Part shown: positions 54,483 through 62,504 of the stretch, in pieces
Numbering within the stretch: position 1 is the first letter of the stretch
Layout: each line of letters begins with the position of its first letter
From: Streptomyces sp. Act143
GTDB taxonomy: Bacteria > Actinomycetota > Actinomycetes > Streptomycetales > Streptomycetaceae
Reading direction: 5' to 3'
DNA length: 64,000 nt
Assembly: GCF_003143935.1 (NCBI RefSeq)
Contig: NZ_QFRX01000001.1
Coordinates: forward strand, 4,072,228-4,136,227
Position numbers and translations under genes: made by a program
Notes under the pieces: model-generated
Seen by the model: only the letters and a program-made list of their open reading frames with translations
The model's database searches: none
Told to the model about the DNA's origin: nothing

Positions 54483-55757
54483 TCACCGGACCGTGGGTTC
54501 CGGCTCGTCCACCGTCGGCTTCTTCAACGGCGTGCGCGACAGGAACAGCCCGAACACCGCCGGCTGCGCCTGAAGCATCTCCAGTCGCCCTCCGTCGGCC
54601 TCCGCGAGGTCACGGGCGACCGCCAGGCCGATGCCCGTGGAGTTCCGCCCGCTGATGGTCCGCTCGAAGATCCGCGCCCCTAGGTCGGCGGGGACGCCGG
54701 GCCCCTCGTCGGTGACCTCGATGACCGCCTGGTTGCCGGTGACGCGGGTGCGCAGCGCCACCGTGCCGCCGCCGTGCATGAGGGAGTTCTCGATGAGGGC
54801 CGCCAGCACCTGTGCGACCGCGCCCGGGGTGCCGACCGCCCGCAGATGCCGCTTGCCGGAGCTGACGATGGCGCGGCCCGCGCTGCGGTAGGCGGGGCGC
54901 CACTCGGCGAGCTGCTGCTGGATGACCTCGTCGAGGTCGAAGGAGACGGCGGAGCCGGTGCGGGGGTCGCGGGAGTTGGTGAGCAGCCGCTCGACGACGT
55001 CCGTCAGCCGCTCCACCTGCGTCAGCGCGATCGTCGCCTCCTCCTTCACGGTGTCCGGGTCGTCGGTGAGGGTGATCTCCTCCAGGCGCATGGACAGCGC
55101 GGTCAGCGGGGTGCGCAGCTGGTGGGAGGCGTCGGCGGCCAGGCGCCGTTCGGCGGTGAGCATGCGGGCGATGCGTTCGGCGGAGGAGTCCAGGACGTCG
55201 GCGACCCGGTCCAGCTCGGGGACGCCGTAGCGCTTGTGCCGGGGGCGCGGGTCGCCGGAGCCGAGGCGTTCCGCCGTTTCGGCGAGGTCGGTCAGGGGTG
55301 AGGCCAGCTTGTTGGCCTGCCTTACGGCGAGCAGTACGGCCGCGATCACCGCGAGCAGGGCCACCGCCCCGATGATCAGCAGGGTCCGGCCGACCTCCCG
55401 GGTGACGGACGAGCGCGGCTCCTGGACGGTGACCGTCTCGCCCTCCTCGCCCTTCTCGGTGGAGCTGATGACGTCACCGGCCGGCTTGCTGCCGACCTCG
55501 ATGACCGGCTTGCCGGGGATGCGGATCTCGGCGTACCGCTCCCCCGCGACCTGGTCCTTCAGCATCTCCGCGTCCACGGTCTGCTCCCCGAGCAGCCGGC
55601 TGTCGATGATGCTGGCCAGCCGGACCGCCTCGGAGTCGACGCGTTCCTGGGCGCTGTTGCTGATGGTCCGGGTCTCGACGATGACGAGCGAGACCCCGAA
55701 CACGGCGATGACGACGAGGACGACGGCGAGCGTCGACTGGATGAGGCGGCGGCGCAC
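54483..55757 (-). CDS. Sensor histidine kinase
   Basis: 424 residues. Membrane segments are at about 8-26 and 125-145 with an extracellular sensor between. A HAMP region (about 147-200) precedes the phospho-acceptor His212 in ASHQLRTPLTA. The ATPase domain has LIENSLMHGGG, DEGPGVP, FERTIS and GIGLAVARDL. GTG 55757, 9 bp after the response-regulator stop, so the pair is an operon. The stimulus is unknown. The short 424-residue architecture is typical of OmpR-partner kinases. Confidence 0.95.
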   Translation of the reverse strand: MRRRLIQSTLAVVLVVIAVFGVSLVIVETRTISNSAQERVDSEAVRLASIIDSRLLGEQTVDAEMLKDQVAGERYAEIRIPGKPVIEVGSKPAGDVISSTEKGEEGETVTVQEPRSSVTREVGRTLLIIGAVALLAVIAAVLLAVRQANKLASPLTDLAETAERLGSGDPRPRHKRYGVPELDRVADVLDSSAERIARMLTAERRLAADASHQLRTPLTALSMRLEEITLTDDPDTVKEEATIALTQVERLTDVVERLLTNSRDPRTGSAVSFDLDEVIQQQLAEWRPAYRSAGRAIVSSGKRHLRAVGTPGAVAQVLAALIENSLMHGGGTVALRTRVTGNQAVIEVTDEGPGVPADLGARIFERTISGRNSTGIGLAVARDLAEADGGRLEMLQAQPAVFGLFLSRTPLKKPTVDEPEPTVR

Positions 55758-55766
55758 GGGGGTCGG

Positions 55767-56444
55767 CTAGCTCTTCTCGAACCGGAAGCCGACGCCGCGC
55801 ACGGTGGCGATGTAGCGGGGGTTCGCCGCGTCGTCGCCGAGCTTCTTGCGCAGCCAGGAGATGTGCATGTCGAGGGTCTTGGTGGAGGACCACCAGGTGG
55901 TGTCCCAGACCTCGCGCATCAGCTGGTCGCGGGTGACGACCCGGCCCGCGTCCCGCACCAGCACCCGCAGCAGGTCGAACTCCTTGGCGGTGAGCTGGAG
56001 CTCCTCGTCGCCCATCCAGGCGCGGTGCGACTCGACGTCGATCCGCACGCCGTGGGTGGCGGGCGGCTGCGCGGGCTCGGCGGCGCCGCGCCGCAGCAGG
56101 GCCCGGACGCGGGCGAGCAGTTCGGCCAGGCGGAAGGGCTTGGTGACGTAGTCGTCGGCGCCCGCGTCGAGACCGACGACGGTGTCCACCTCGTCGGCGC
56201 GCGCGGTCAGGATGAGGATCGGCACGGCGTGGCCCTCGGCGCGCAGCCGGCGGGCGACCTCCAGGCCGTCCATGCCGGGCAGACCCAGGTCGAGCACGAC
56301 CAGGTCGACACCGCCCTGCATTCCGGCGTCGAGGGCGGTGGGTCCGTCCTCACGCACCTCGACCTCGTACCCTTCCCGGCGCAGTGCGCGGGCCAGCGGC
56401 TCCGAGATGGACGCATCGTCCTCGGCGAGCAGTACACGGGTCAT
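55767..56444 (-). CDS. OmpR-family response regulator
   Basis: 225 residues. The receiver domain (1-115) has acidic Asp9/Asp10, phospho-acceptor Asp52 in VVLDLGLPGMDG and Lys in YVTKPF. The winged-helix DNA-binding domain (about 130-222) has LTAKEFDLLRVLVRDAG and IATVRGVGFRFEKS. ATG 56444 (MTRVLLAEDD); an open frame continues upstream without family sequence. It is the first gene of the two-component operon and is divergent from the peptide transporter, a possible target. Confidence 0.96.
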   Translation of the reverse strand: MTRVLLAEDDASISEPLARALRREGYEVEVREDGPTALDAGMQGGVDLVVLDLGLPGMDGLEVARRLRAEGHAVPILILTARADEVDTVVGLDAGADDYVTKPFRLAELLARVRALLRRGAAEPAQPPATHGVRIDVESHRAWMGDEELQLTAKEFDLLRVLVRDAGRVVTRDQLMREVWDTTWWSSTKTLDMHISWLRKKLGDDAANPRYIATVRGVGFRFEKS

Positions 56445-56836
56445 GAGCTGATGGTAGACCGCTCGCTGCAGATGCTGGGGTGTGATCGCAAGCGCGTGAT
56501 TCTTACCATCGGCCGTACTGGTACGAACCATTGTCTCCAGGGTGAGAATGGAGTGAGGACCTTAGAAAAGGTGTGTACGGTTCCCTGGCCGCCTGTGATT
56601 CGCGTCTCAAGTCCTTCCATTTCCGGCACTGTCCTGTCGTATGGTGATTGAACGCCTGTAGCACCGCGGGGACCTTTGGCGAGGATGTGACGCTGAAGGT
56701 CTCTTTTGTGTGCGGGCCGGCCCTCGCCGGCCTGGAAGCAGTGACCCGTGGCCGGGCCCCCAGGAGGGGACGGCGACCACCGGGCGCGTGAGCCGCTCAG
56801 AGCAAACGAGCGCGTCCCGACCAGCAAGGAACGATC
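56445..56836. promoter_or_regulatory. Divergent region between response regulator and peptide transporter
   Basis: 392 bp without a gene. A perfect dyad CGTAC-TG-GTACG at 56514-56525 and a related GTACGG at 56577 are candidate regulator sites. A GGCCGGC/GCCGGCC hairpin (56715-56732) lies in the transporter leader. The region around 56600-56660 is AT-rich for this genome and probably contains the transporter promoter, but no clear boxes stand out. Confidence 0.4.
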
Positions 56837-58333
56837 ATGGCGTCCAGCCTGACGAAGGACTCGTCCCGCCGGGGCACCCCCGGCACCGAGCAGACCTTCT
56901 TCGGCCACCCCCGCGGACTGGCCACTCTCTTCATGACCGAGATGTGGGAGCGTTTCTCCTACTACGGCATGAGGGCTCTCCTCCCGCTGTACCTCGTCGC
57001 CCCGGGCGGCCTCCACCTCAGCGCCGCGACCGCGACCGCGATCTACTCCGTGTACGTGTCGCTGGTCTACCTGCTCGCCCTGCCGGGCGGCTGGTTCGGC
57101 GACCGGGTCTGGGGTCCGCGCAAGACCGTCGCCGTCGCCGGCGGTGTGATCATGCTGGGTCACCTGACCCTGGCGCTGCCGTCCTCCGGCACCTTCTACG
57201 CCGGTCTGGGCCTCGTCGCGATCGGCTCGGGTCTGCTGAAGGCCAACATCTCCACGATGGTCGGCCACCTCTACGACGGTCCGGACGACCCGCGCCGCGA
57301 CGGTGGCTTCACCGTCTTCTACATGGGCATCAACCTCGGCGCGTTCGCCGCGCCGCTGGTCATCGGCACCATCGGTGAGAACGTCAACTGGCACCTGGGC
57401 TTCGCGCTCGCCGCGCTCGGCATGGCGCTGGGCCTCGGCCAGTTCCTGATCGGCTCCCGCCACCTGGCGGACCGCTCCAGCGTCGTCCCGACGCCGCTGT
57501 CGGCGGAGGAGAAGGCCTCGACGCTGCGCAAGGCCGCCATCTGGGCGGGCATCGCCGTCGTCTTCTACGCGATCGTCGGCTTCTCCGGCCACTACACGCT
57601 GAACTGGATCCTGGTCCCGCTGACCCTGCTCGGCCTGATCATCCCGGTGATGGTGCTGGCCCGCATCAAGCGCGACAAGGACCTGGACCGCACCGAGCAG
57701 AAGTCGATGTCGGCGTACATCTGGTTCTTCGTCGCCGCGGCCGTGTTCTGGATGATCTACGACCAGGGCGGCTCGACCCTGTCGATCTTCGCCGACTCCT
57801 CGGCCGACAACACCATCTTCGGCTGGGAGTTCCCGGTCTCCTGGTACCAGTCGGTCAACCCGGTCCTGATCATGGCGCTGGCCCCGGTCTTCGCCTGGTT
57901 CTGGCTGGCCCTGAACCGGCGCGGCAAGGAGCCGAGCACGATCGTGAAGTTCGCCTCCGGTCTGGTCCTGGTCGGCGCGTCCTTCTTCCTCTTCCTCGCC
58001 CCGCTGGCGATCGCCGACGGCGGTCACAAGGCGGCGGCGGCCTGGCTGGTGGCGATCTACTTCGTCCAGACCGTCGGTGAGCTGCTGCTCTCCCCGGTCG
58101 GCCTGTCGGTGACGACGAAGATGGCGCCCGCCAAGTACGCCTCCCAGATGATGGGTGTCTGGTTCCTGGCGGTGACCGCGGGTGACGCGACGACCGGTCT
58201 GCTCTCCATCGCCGGCGTCGACCTGAACAAGACGGGCATCGTCGCCCTGGAAGCCACGCTCGCCGTGGTCGCGGGTGCGGCCGTGTGGATGTACCGCAAC
58301 AAGGTCAAGGAACTCATGGGCAGCGTCCGCTGA
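56837..58333 (+). CDS. POT/PTR family peptide:H+ symporter
   Basis: 498 residues with about 14 membrane helices. The proton-coupling ExxERFxYYG motif is present at 35-44 (EMWERFSYYG). Further family stretches are GGWFGDRVWGPRKTV, GLLKANISTMVGHLY and, near the end, ELLLSPVGLSVTTKMAP. It takes up di- and tripeptides with protons. ATG 56837 with AAGGA 6 nt upstream. Divergent from a two-component operon. Confidence 0.96.
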   Translation: MASSLTKDSSRRGTPGTEQTFFGHPRGLATLFMTEMWERFSYYGMRALLPLYLVAPGGLHLSAATATAIYSVYVSLVYLLALPGGWFGDRVWGPRKTVAVAGGVIMLGHLTLALPSSGTFYAGLGLVAIGSGLLKANISTMVGHLYDGPDDPRRDGGFTVFYMGINLGAFAAPLVIGTIGENVNWHLGFALAALGMALGLGQFLIGSRHLADRSSVVPTPLSAEEKASTLRKAAIWAGIAVVFYAIVGFSGHYTLNWILVPLTLLGLIIPVMVLARIKRDKDLDRTEQKSMSAYIWFFVAAAVFWMIYDQGGSTLSIFADSSADNTIFGWEFPVSWYQSVNPVLIMALAPVFAWFWLALNRRGKEPSTIVKFASGLVLVGASFFLFLAPLAIADGGHKAAAAWLVAIYFVQTVGELLLSPVGLSVTTKMAPAKYASQMMGVWFLAVTAGDATTGLLSIAGVDLNKTGIVALEATLAVVAGAAVWMYRNKVKELMGSVR

Positions 58334-58350
58334 GCCGAGAACCTCACCTG

Positions 58351-58388
58351 CGAAGGGCCGCCGCGCCATCCGGTGCGGCGGCCCTTCG
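58351..58388. terminator. Terminator after the peptide transporter
   Basis: Arms 58351-58364 and 58375-58388 (14 bp, up to 17 with inner pairs), followed by GGGGTTTTCC. It also faces the minus-strand surface-protein gene ending at 58407. Confidence 0.92.
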
Positions 58389-58406
58389 GGGTTTTCCCGG
58401 GCCGGC

Positions 58407-59717
58407 TCAGAGGCGCCGCCTGCCCGGCAGGAACGTGAACACCGCCGCGCCCAGCAGCACGGCCGTGCCGGCCACCAGCCCCAGTGCCTTCAGGGCGCCG
58501 TGGTCCTCGGAACCGGTCGCCGCCAGGCCGCCGGACGAGCCCCCGCCGGACGTGCCTCCGCCGGACGCGGAGCCGCCGCCTCCGGAGGCGCCGCCCTCCT
58601 GCTGCGTCGTGTCCAGCTTCAGGGACACCGACGTGGAGTCCGGCTTGCACGTCGTCGTCGTACCGAGCGCCTCGATCGTCAGGACGCCCGGCGACAGCGT
58701 GGACTCACCCGTCGCCCCCGGCTTGTAGGTGCCGGTCATGTCCGGGATCTCGATCGGGTCGCCCGCCTTGATGTCCTCGGTGTTGGTCGGGCCCGCCACC
58801 CGCACCGAGCCCTTGTCGGCGCCGCCCAGGACCACCTCCATCGACGGCTTGATCGAGTCCTTCGGGATGTTGGCGGGGCTGTTCATCGGCGACTTCTTGA
58901 ACTGCACGGTGAGAGCGAAGTTCCCGCCGTCCTTCTTGGCGTCGATCTGGATGGTGGACGTCGCCTTCTGGGTGCCGATGGGCGACTGGCAGGTGTAGGG
59001 GATGTCGACGACCTTGCCGCTGAAGTCGGTCTGCCCGCTGTCGGAGGCCGTGGCGCTCGGGGTCGGGGAGGCACTCTCACCGGGCTCGTCGGAGGTGCCG
59101 GAGGTCGGGCTCGGGCTCTCGCCGGGCTCGTCGGAGGAGGTGGGGGTCGACGAACTCCCGTCCCCCGCCCGGACGTCGATGGTCGCCGCCGCCGGGACGG
59201 CCGCGCTCGGCGTGCACTTGGTGTCCGTGCCGTAGGCGGTGACCGTGTAGGCGTCCGGCGTCAGCGTGACCTCGCCGGCGGTCGTCAGTTTCAGGGTGCC
59301 CTTCATGTCGGAGAGCACCATGGCGCCGCCCTTGGGGATGGGCGGGTTCTCCTGCGGCCCCGCCATGGCGATGTCGGCGCTCTGCGCACCGGCCGCCTTG
59401 AGGGTGCCGGCCGGCTTGACCTGGTTCTCCCCGATGTCGATGAGGTCGGGGTTCTTCGAGGCGGCCTGGACGAACTTCCACACCACCTCGACCTCGTCGC
59501 CGACCTCGGCGGTGGCGGGTGCGGTGATCTCCACCTTGGTGGTGCCGTCCACGGGGTCGAGGCCGACGCCGGCGGGCGGGACGCAGTGGGTCGCGTACGA
59601 CACCTCCGCGGCCTGCGCGGGCGCGACGGCGACGACGCCGGTCAGGACGCCCGCCCCGCAGAGCGCCAGCGCGACTCTGGCACGGTCCGGTACGGCGGCT
59701 CTCCTTCGCTTGCTCAC
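58407..59717 (-). CDS. Sortase-anchored surface protein with two tandem domains
   Basis: 436 residues. Signal peptide (about 1-36, ending APAQAAE), then two related beta-rich domains (about 37-185 and 235-375), each starting with a CxxP-type strand and ending near GT(D/T)TKC or GTTTTC. A Ser/Pro/Glu/Thr linker separates them. A Gly/Ser spacer precedes LAATG (398-402), a hydrophobic helix and RRRL. LAXTG is the class E sortase signal in Streptomyces. GTG 59717 overlaps the previous stop by 4 bp. The second domain resembles the 228-residue protein at 61666. Confidence 0.85.
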   Translation of the reverse strand: MSKRRRAAVPDRARVALALCGAGVLTGVVAVAPAQAAEVSYATHCVPPAGVGLDPVDGTTKVEITAPATAEVGDEVEVVWKFVQAASKNPDLIDIGENQVKPAGTLKAAGAQSADIAMAGPQENPPIPKGGAMVLSDMKGTLKLTTAGEVTLTPDAYTVTAYGTDTKCTPSAAVPAAATIDVRAGDGSSSTPTSSDEPGESPSPTSGTSDEPGESASPTPSATASDSGQTDFSGKVVDIPYTCQSPIGTQKATSTIQIDAKKDGGNFALTVQFKKSPMNSPANIPKDSIKPSMEVVLGGADKGSVRVAGPTNTEDIKAGDPIEIPDMTGTYKPGATGESTLSPGVLTIEALGTTTTCKPDSTSVSLKLDTTQQEGGASGGGGSASGGGTSGGGSSGGLAATGSEDHGALKALGLVAGTAVLLGAAVFTFLPGRRRL

Positions 59718-60784
59718 GTGGGTCCCTTTCTGGTGGGGGTCGTCGGGCTGTCGTCGTGCGGTGCGGAGAGCCGGCCGGCCGTGCCCGGATCGGAGTCCGG
59801 GGTGAACCACGGCAGGGTCGAGGACGAGGGCGGCTGTTCGGCCGGGTCGCTGCGCAACCCCGGCAGCCGCAAGGTGAGTTCGGGTCGTCGCAGCCGCAGC
59901 GCGGGGCGGGACCGGCCGCCCGGGCGGCGGGGCCGTACCCGGTCGACGACGGCCATCCCGGCGCGGAACAGGGCGGCGGGCACGACCAGGCAGACCAGGA
60001 CCCAGAACAGGGTCACGCCCCAGGGCCGGCCGACGCCCCAGGGCTGTTCGGCGAGGACCTTGCCGCCGTACTTGAGCGAGACCGTGTAGTCGCCGTGCGC
60101 ACCGCCCGTCAGCTCGACGGGCAGCTCGATGCGAGCCCGCCTGCCGGGCCCGATCGTGCCGCGCCACTGCTGTTCCTCCCACTGCGGGGCGAACACGCCG
60201 TGGGAGGTGCCGACTTGGAAGACGGGGTTCTTGACGGCCGAGGTGCCGACGTTGCCGACGGTGAAGACCAGGGTGCGGGCGGGCGGCGCCCCGAACCAGG
60301 TGAGCAGCCCGCTGGAGCCGTCGAGGCGGGTGTCGGTGAGGACCGACAGCCGGCCGCCCGCGGTGTCGGCGGGCAGCGGCTCCACGGCGTGCCCGGCAAC
60401 CTGGAAGATCGCGTCGGCCTCGGCCTTCGCCCCGGTCACCGTCGCCACGTGCACCACACAGGGGCAGGGCACGGGCGGTTCGGCGACCGGCAGTCTCCGG
60501 CTGAAACGGCCCTCGGCGTCGGTGGTGACGGCCCGTCCGTCGGCGTTGGCGCAGGAGTTGGTGCCGCCGGGCACACCCCGGGACGGTACGGCCTGGCCGC
60601 AGATGAGGATCATCAGCAGCGCCTTCGCCCGCCAGCCGCTGCCACTGACGGTGACCGAACCGCCGGTGCCGGCCTGGGACTTGGAGAGCTTGACGGTGGG
60701 CCGGTCGGCGGCCGACGCGCCGGGCGCCGCCACGGCCGACACCAGCGCCAGCAGCACCGCCGCCACCAGCATGCGCAGCTTCAC
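59714..60784 (-). CDS. Exported Ig-like membrane protein, middle gene of surface operon
   Basis: 356 residues. Signal peptide (about 1-25), a first Ig-like domain with two Cys pairs (VTVSGSGWRAKALLMILICG ... PCPCVVHVATV), a second beta domain (about 150-250), one membrane helix (about 262-282), then a cytoplasmic tail rich in Arg, Pro and Ser. The first domain recalls the neocarzinostatin-like fold but no family is certain. Its start and stop both overlap neighbours by 4 bp, so the three genes are translated together and probably form a complex. Confidence 0.78.
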   Translation of the reverse strand: MKLRMLVAAVLLALVSAVAAPGASAADRPTVKLSKSQAGTGGSVTVSGSGWRAKALLMILICGQAVPSRGVPGGTNSCANADGRAVTTDAEGRFSRRLPVAEPPVPCPCVVHVATVTGAKAEADAIFQVAGHAVEPLPADTAGGRLSVLTDTRLDGSSGLLTWFGAPPARTLVFTVGNVGTSAVKNPVFQVGTSHGVFAPQWEEQQWRGTIGPGRRARIELPVELTGGAHGDYTVSLKYGGKVLAEQPWGVGRPWGVTLFWVLVCLVVPAALFRAGMAVVDRVRPRRPGGRSRPALRLRRPELTLRLPGLRSDPAEQPPSSSTLPWFTPDSDPGTAGRLSAPHDDSPTTPTRKGPT

Positions 60785-61632
60785 GAGACCGCTCCCGTCA
60801 ACTCGGCTTCCGGGGAGGAGGATTCGGGCCGCCCGCCCTCGGGGCGCCGGCGGCGTCGTACAGCCCGCAGGCGTCGTACCAGGAGCAGCGCGCCCCCGGC
60901 CGCCGCCGCCCCCGCACCGCCCGCCACCGCGCCCCACGGCCCGACGCCCGCCGAGACCCGGGCCTCGTCCCGCGCCCCGCCCGCCGCCGTGACGGTCAGC
61001 CGCACCTCGACGGAGTCCAGGACGGGCCCGTCCCAGGGCTCGCTGAGGGTCAGGCGGCGGCCCGGCTCAAGGGCGGCCGGCAGGGTGCGCGGGGCACGGT
61101 CGAGGAGCGGGCCGAGGAGGCCGTCGACGTGGACGGCGAGCCGCGGGGCGAGGGTGGTCGTACCGCGGTTGACCAGCGTGTACGTGATGCGGTCGGCGCG
61201 CACGGCCAGGTCCTCGACGGTGAGGGCCGCGACCGTGGGGACGGTGGCGCGCAGATGGACCGGGACCCGCCGGGTGCGGCCGTCGGTGTCGCGCGCGACG
61301 AGCTGCGCGGTGCCGTCGTGGGCCGGGACGGTCACCGTGAAGGGCACCTCGGTGCGGGTGCGCGGGGGCAGCCGGAGCCGGGCGTCCGCGAACGTGACCT
61401 CGGCGCCCTCGGCGCGCAGCGAGACGTCCACGGGCGCCTTGCCGCGGTTGGTGAGGGTCATCGCGTCCTGGAGGACCGTGCCGGGGCCGCCCTCGGCGTA
61501 GAAGGACGGCCGCGCCTCCCCGGCGGGCGCGGCCGACCAGCCGTCGGCGGCGGCGTGCGCGGCCGGGACGGCGCTCAGCAGGGTCAGCAGGGTCAGGCCC
61601 AGGACACGGACGGCGGATGGCATCGGCGGCAT
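60781..61632 (-). CDS. DUF916-like exported membrane protein, first gene of surface operon
   Basis: 283 residues. Signal peptide (about 1-28), two beta-sandwich domains (about 40-125 and 130-225), a membrane helix (about 232-252) and an Arg-rich tail. The stretch GGPGTVLQDAMTLTNRGKAPVDV resembles the start of DUF916 domains, which in Firmicutes accompany WxL surface proteins and bind peptidoglycan. The assignment is by eye. ATG 61632 with GGAG 6 nt upstream. Its stop overlaps the next gene's GTG. Confidence 0.75.
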   Translation of the reverse strand: MPPMPSAVRVLGLTLLTLLSAVPAAHAAADGWSAAPAGEARPSFYAEGGPGTVLQDAMTLTNRGKAPVDVSLRAEGAEVTFADARLRLPPRTRTEVPFTVTVPAHDGTAQLVARDTDGRTRRVPVHLRATVPTVAALTVEDLAVRADRITYTLVNRGTTTLAPRLAVHVDGLLGPLLDRAPRTLPAALEPGRRLTLSEPWDGPVLDSVEVRLTVTAAGGARDEARVSAGVGPWGAVAGGAGAAAAGGALLLVRRLRAVRRRRRPEGGRPESSSPEAELTGAVS

Positions 61633-61665
61633 CGGCGGCTCCGGCGGTCGTACGGCTTGCGGGGG

Positions 61666-62352
61666 TCAGCGACGGGCCGCCGCCTGATGCCTCCTCGTCA
61701 GCCACAGCGCGCCCGCCGCGCCCGCCAGCAGGACCGTGCCGCCGAGGGTGCCGAGGGCGATCGCCGAGTCCTCGGGACCGGTCTGCGGAAGGGCGTCGCC
61801 GGAGTCGGTGCCGCTCTGGGTGCCGCTGCCGGCGGCGCCGCCCGCGGCGGTGACGTCCAGGCTGAGCGAGGGGCCGGGGCTGTTGGTCGGGGTGCAGGTG
61901 GTGGTGGTGCCGAGGGCCTTGATGGTGAGGACGCCCGCGGTGAAGGTGACCTTGCCGGACTTCTTCGGGGTGTACGTCCCGCTCAAGTCATTGATCTTGA
62001 TGGGGGTGTTGGCGGGGACGACCGCCTGGTTGGCCGGCCCGGACACGTTCAGGGTGCCGCTGTCGGCGCCGCCCAGCTTGATGACGGCGCTCGGGGACAT
62101 CGCGCCCTTGCCCAGGTCGACCGGGCTGGAGGAGACGCCCTTCTGCCAGGACATGGTGATCTTGTAACCGCTGCCGCTCTTGACGCCCTTGATGTCGATG
62201 GGCGAGACGGCGCTCTTGTCACCGATCGGTGTCTTGCACTGGTACTTGACGTCGACGACCTCGGCATGGGCGGCGGGGGCGGCCATCAGCACCGCCGAGC
62301 CGGCCAGGGCCGCGGCGGACGCGAGCGCGGCGGTTCGATTCCGGTACGACAC
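61666..62352 (-). CDS. LPXTG surface protein, single-domain paralogue
   Basis: 228 residues. Signal peptide (about 1-30), one beta-rich domain homologous to the second domain of the protein at 58407 (KYQCKTPIGDK, IKLGGADSGTLNVSGP, GVLTIKALGTTTTC), a Gly/Ser/Thr spacer, LPQTG (188-192), a hydrophobic helix and a basic tail. GTG 62352 has GGGAG 7 nt upstream. It heads the same-strand cluster, 33 bp before the DUF916-like gene. Confidence 0.85.
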   Translation of the reverse strand: MSYRNRTAALASAAALAGSAVLMAAPAAHAEVVDVKYQCKTPIGDKSAVSPIDIKGVKSGSGYKITMSWQKGVSSSPVDLGKGAMSPSAVIKLGGADSGTLNVSGPANQAVVPANTPIKINDLSGTYTPKKSGKVTFTAGVLTIKALGTTTTCTPTNSPGPSLSLDVTAAGGAAGSGTQSGTDSGDALPQTGPEDSAIALGTLGGTVLLAGAAGALWLTRRHQAAARR

Positions 62353-62504
62353 GTTCCGCTCCCTCTTGCTCGGTTCCTGACGGCACATCAGATGGGCCGT
62401 CAAGGTACGCCCGGGGTCGCGAGGAGGGAAGACAAGGTGCGCGCCGGAGTTGTGACGATCCGGCGCGCACGCACGGGGGTTCGGGTGGAGGACCGCCCCC
62501 GGGG

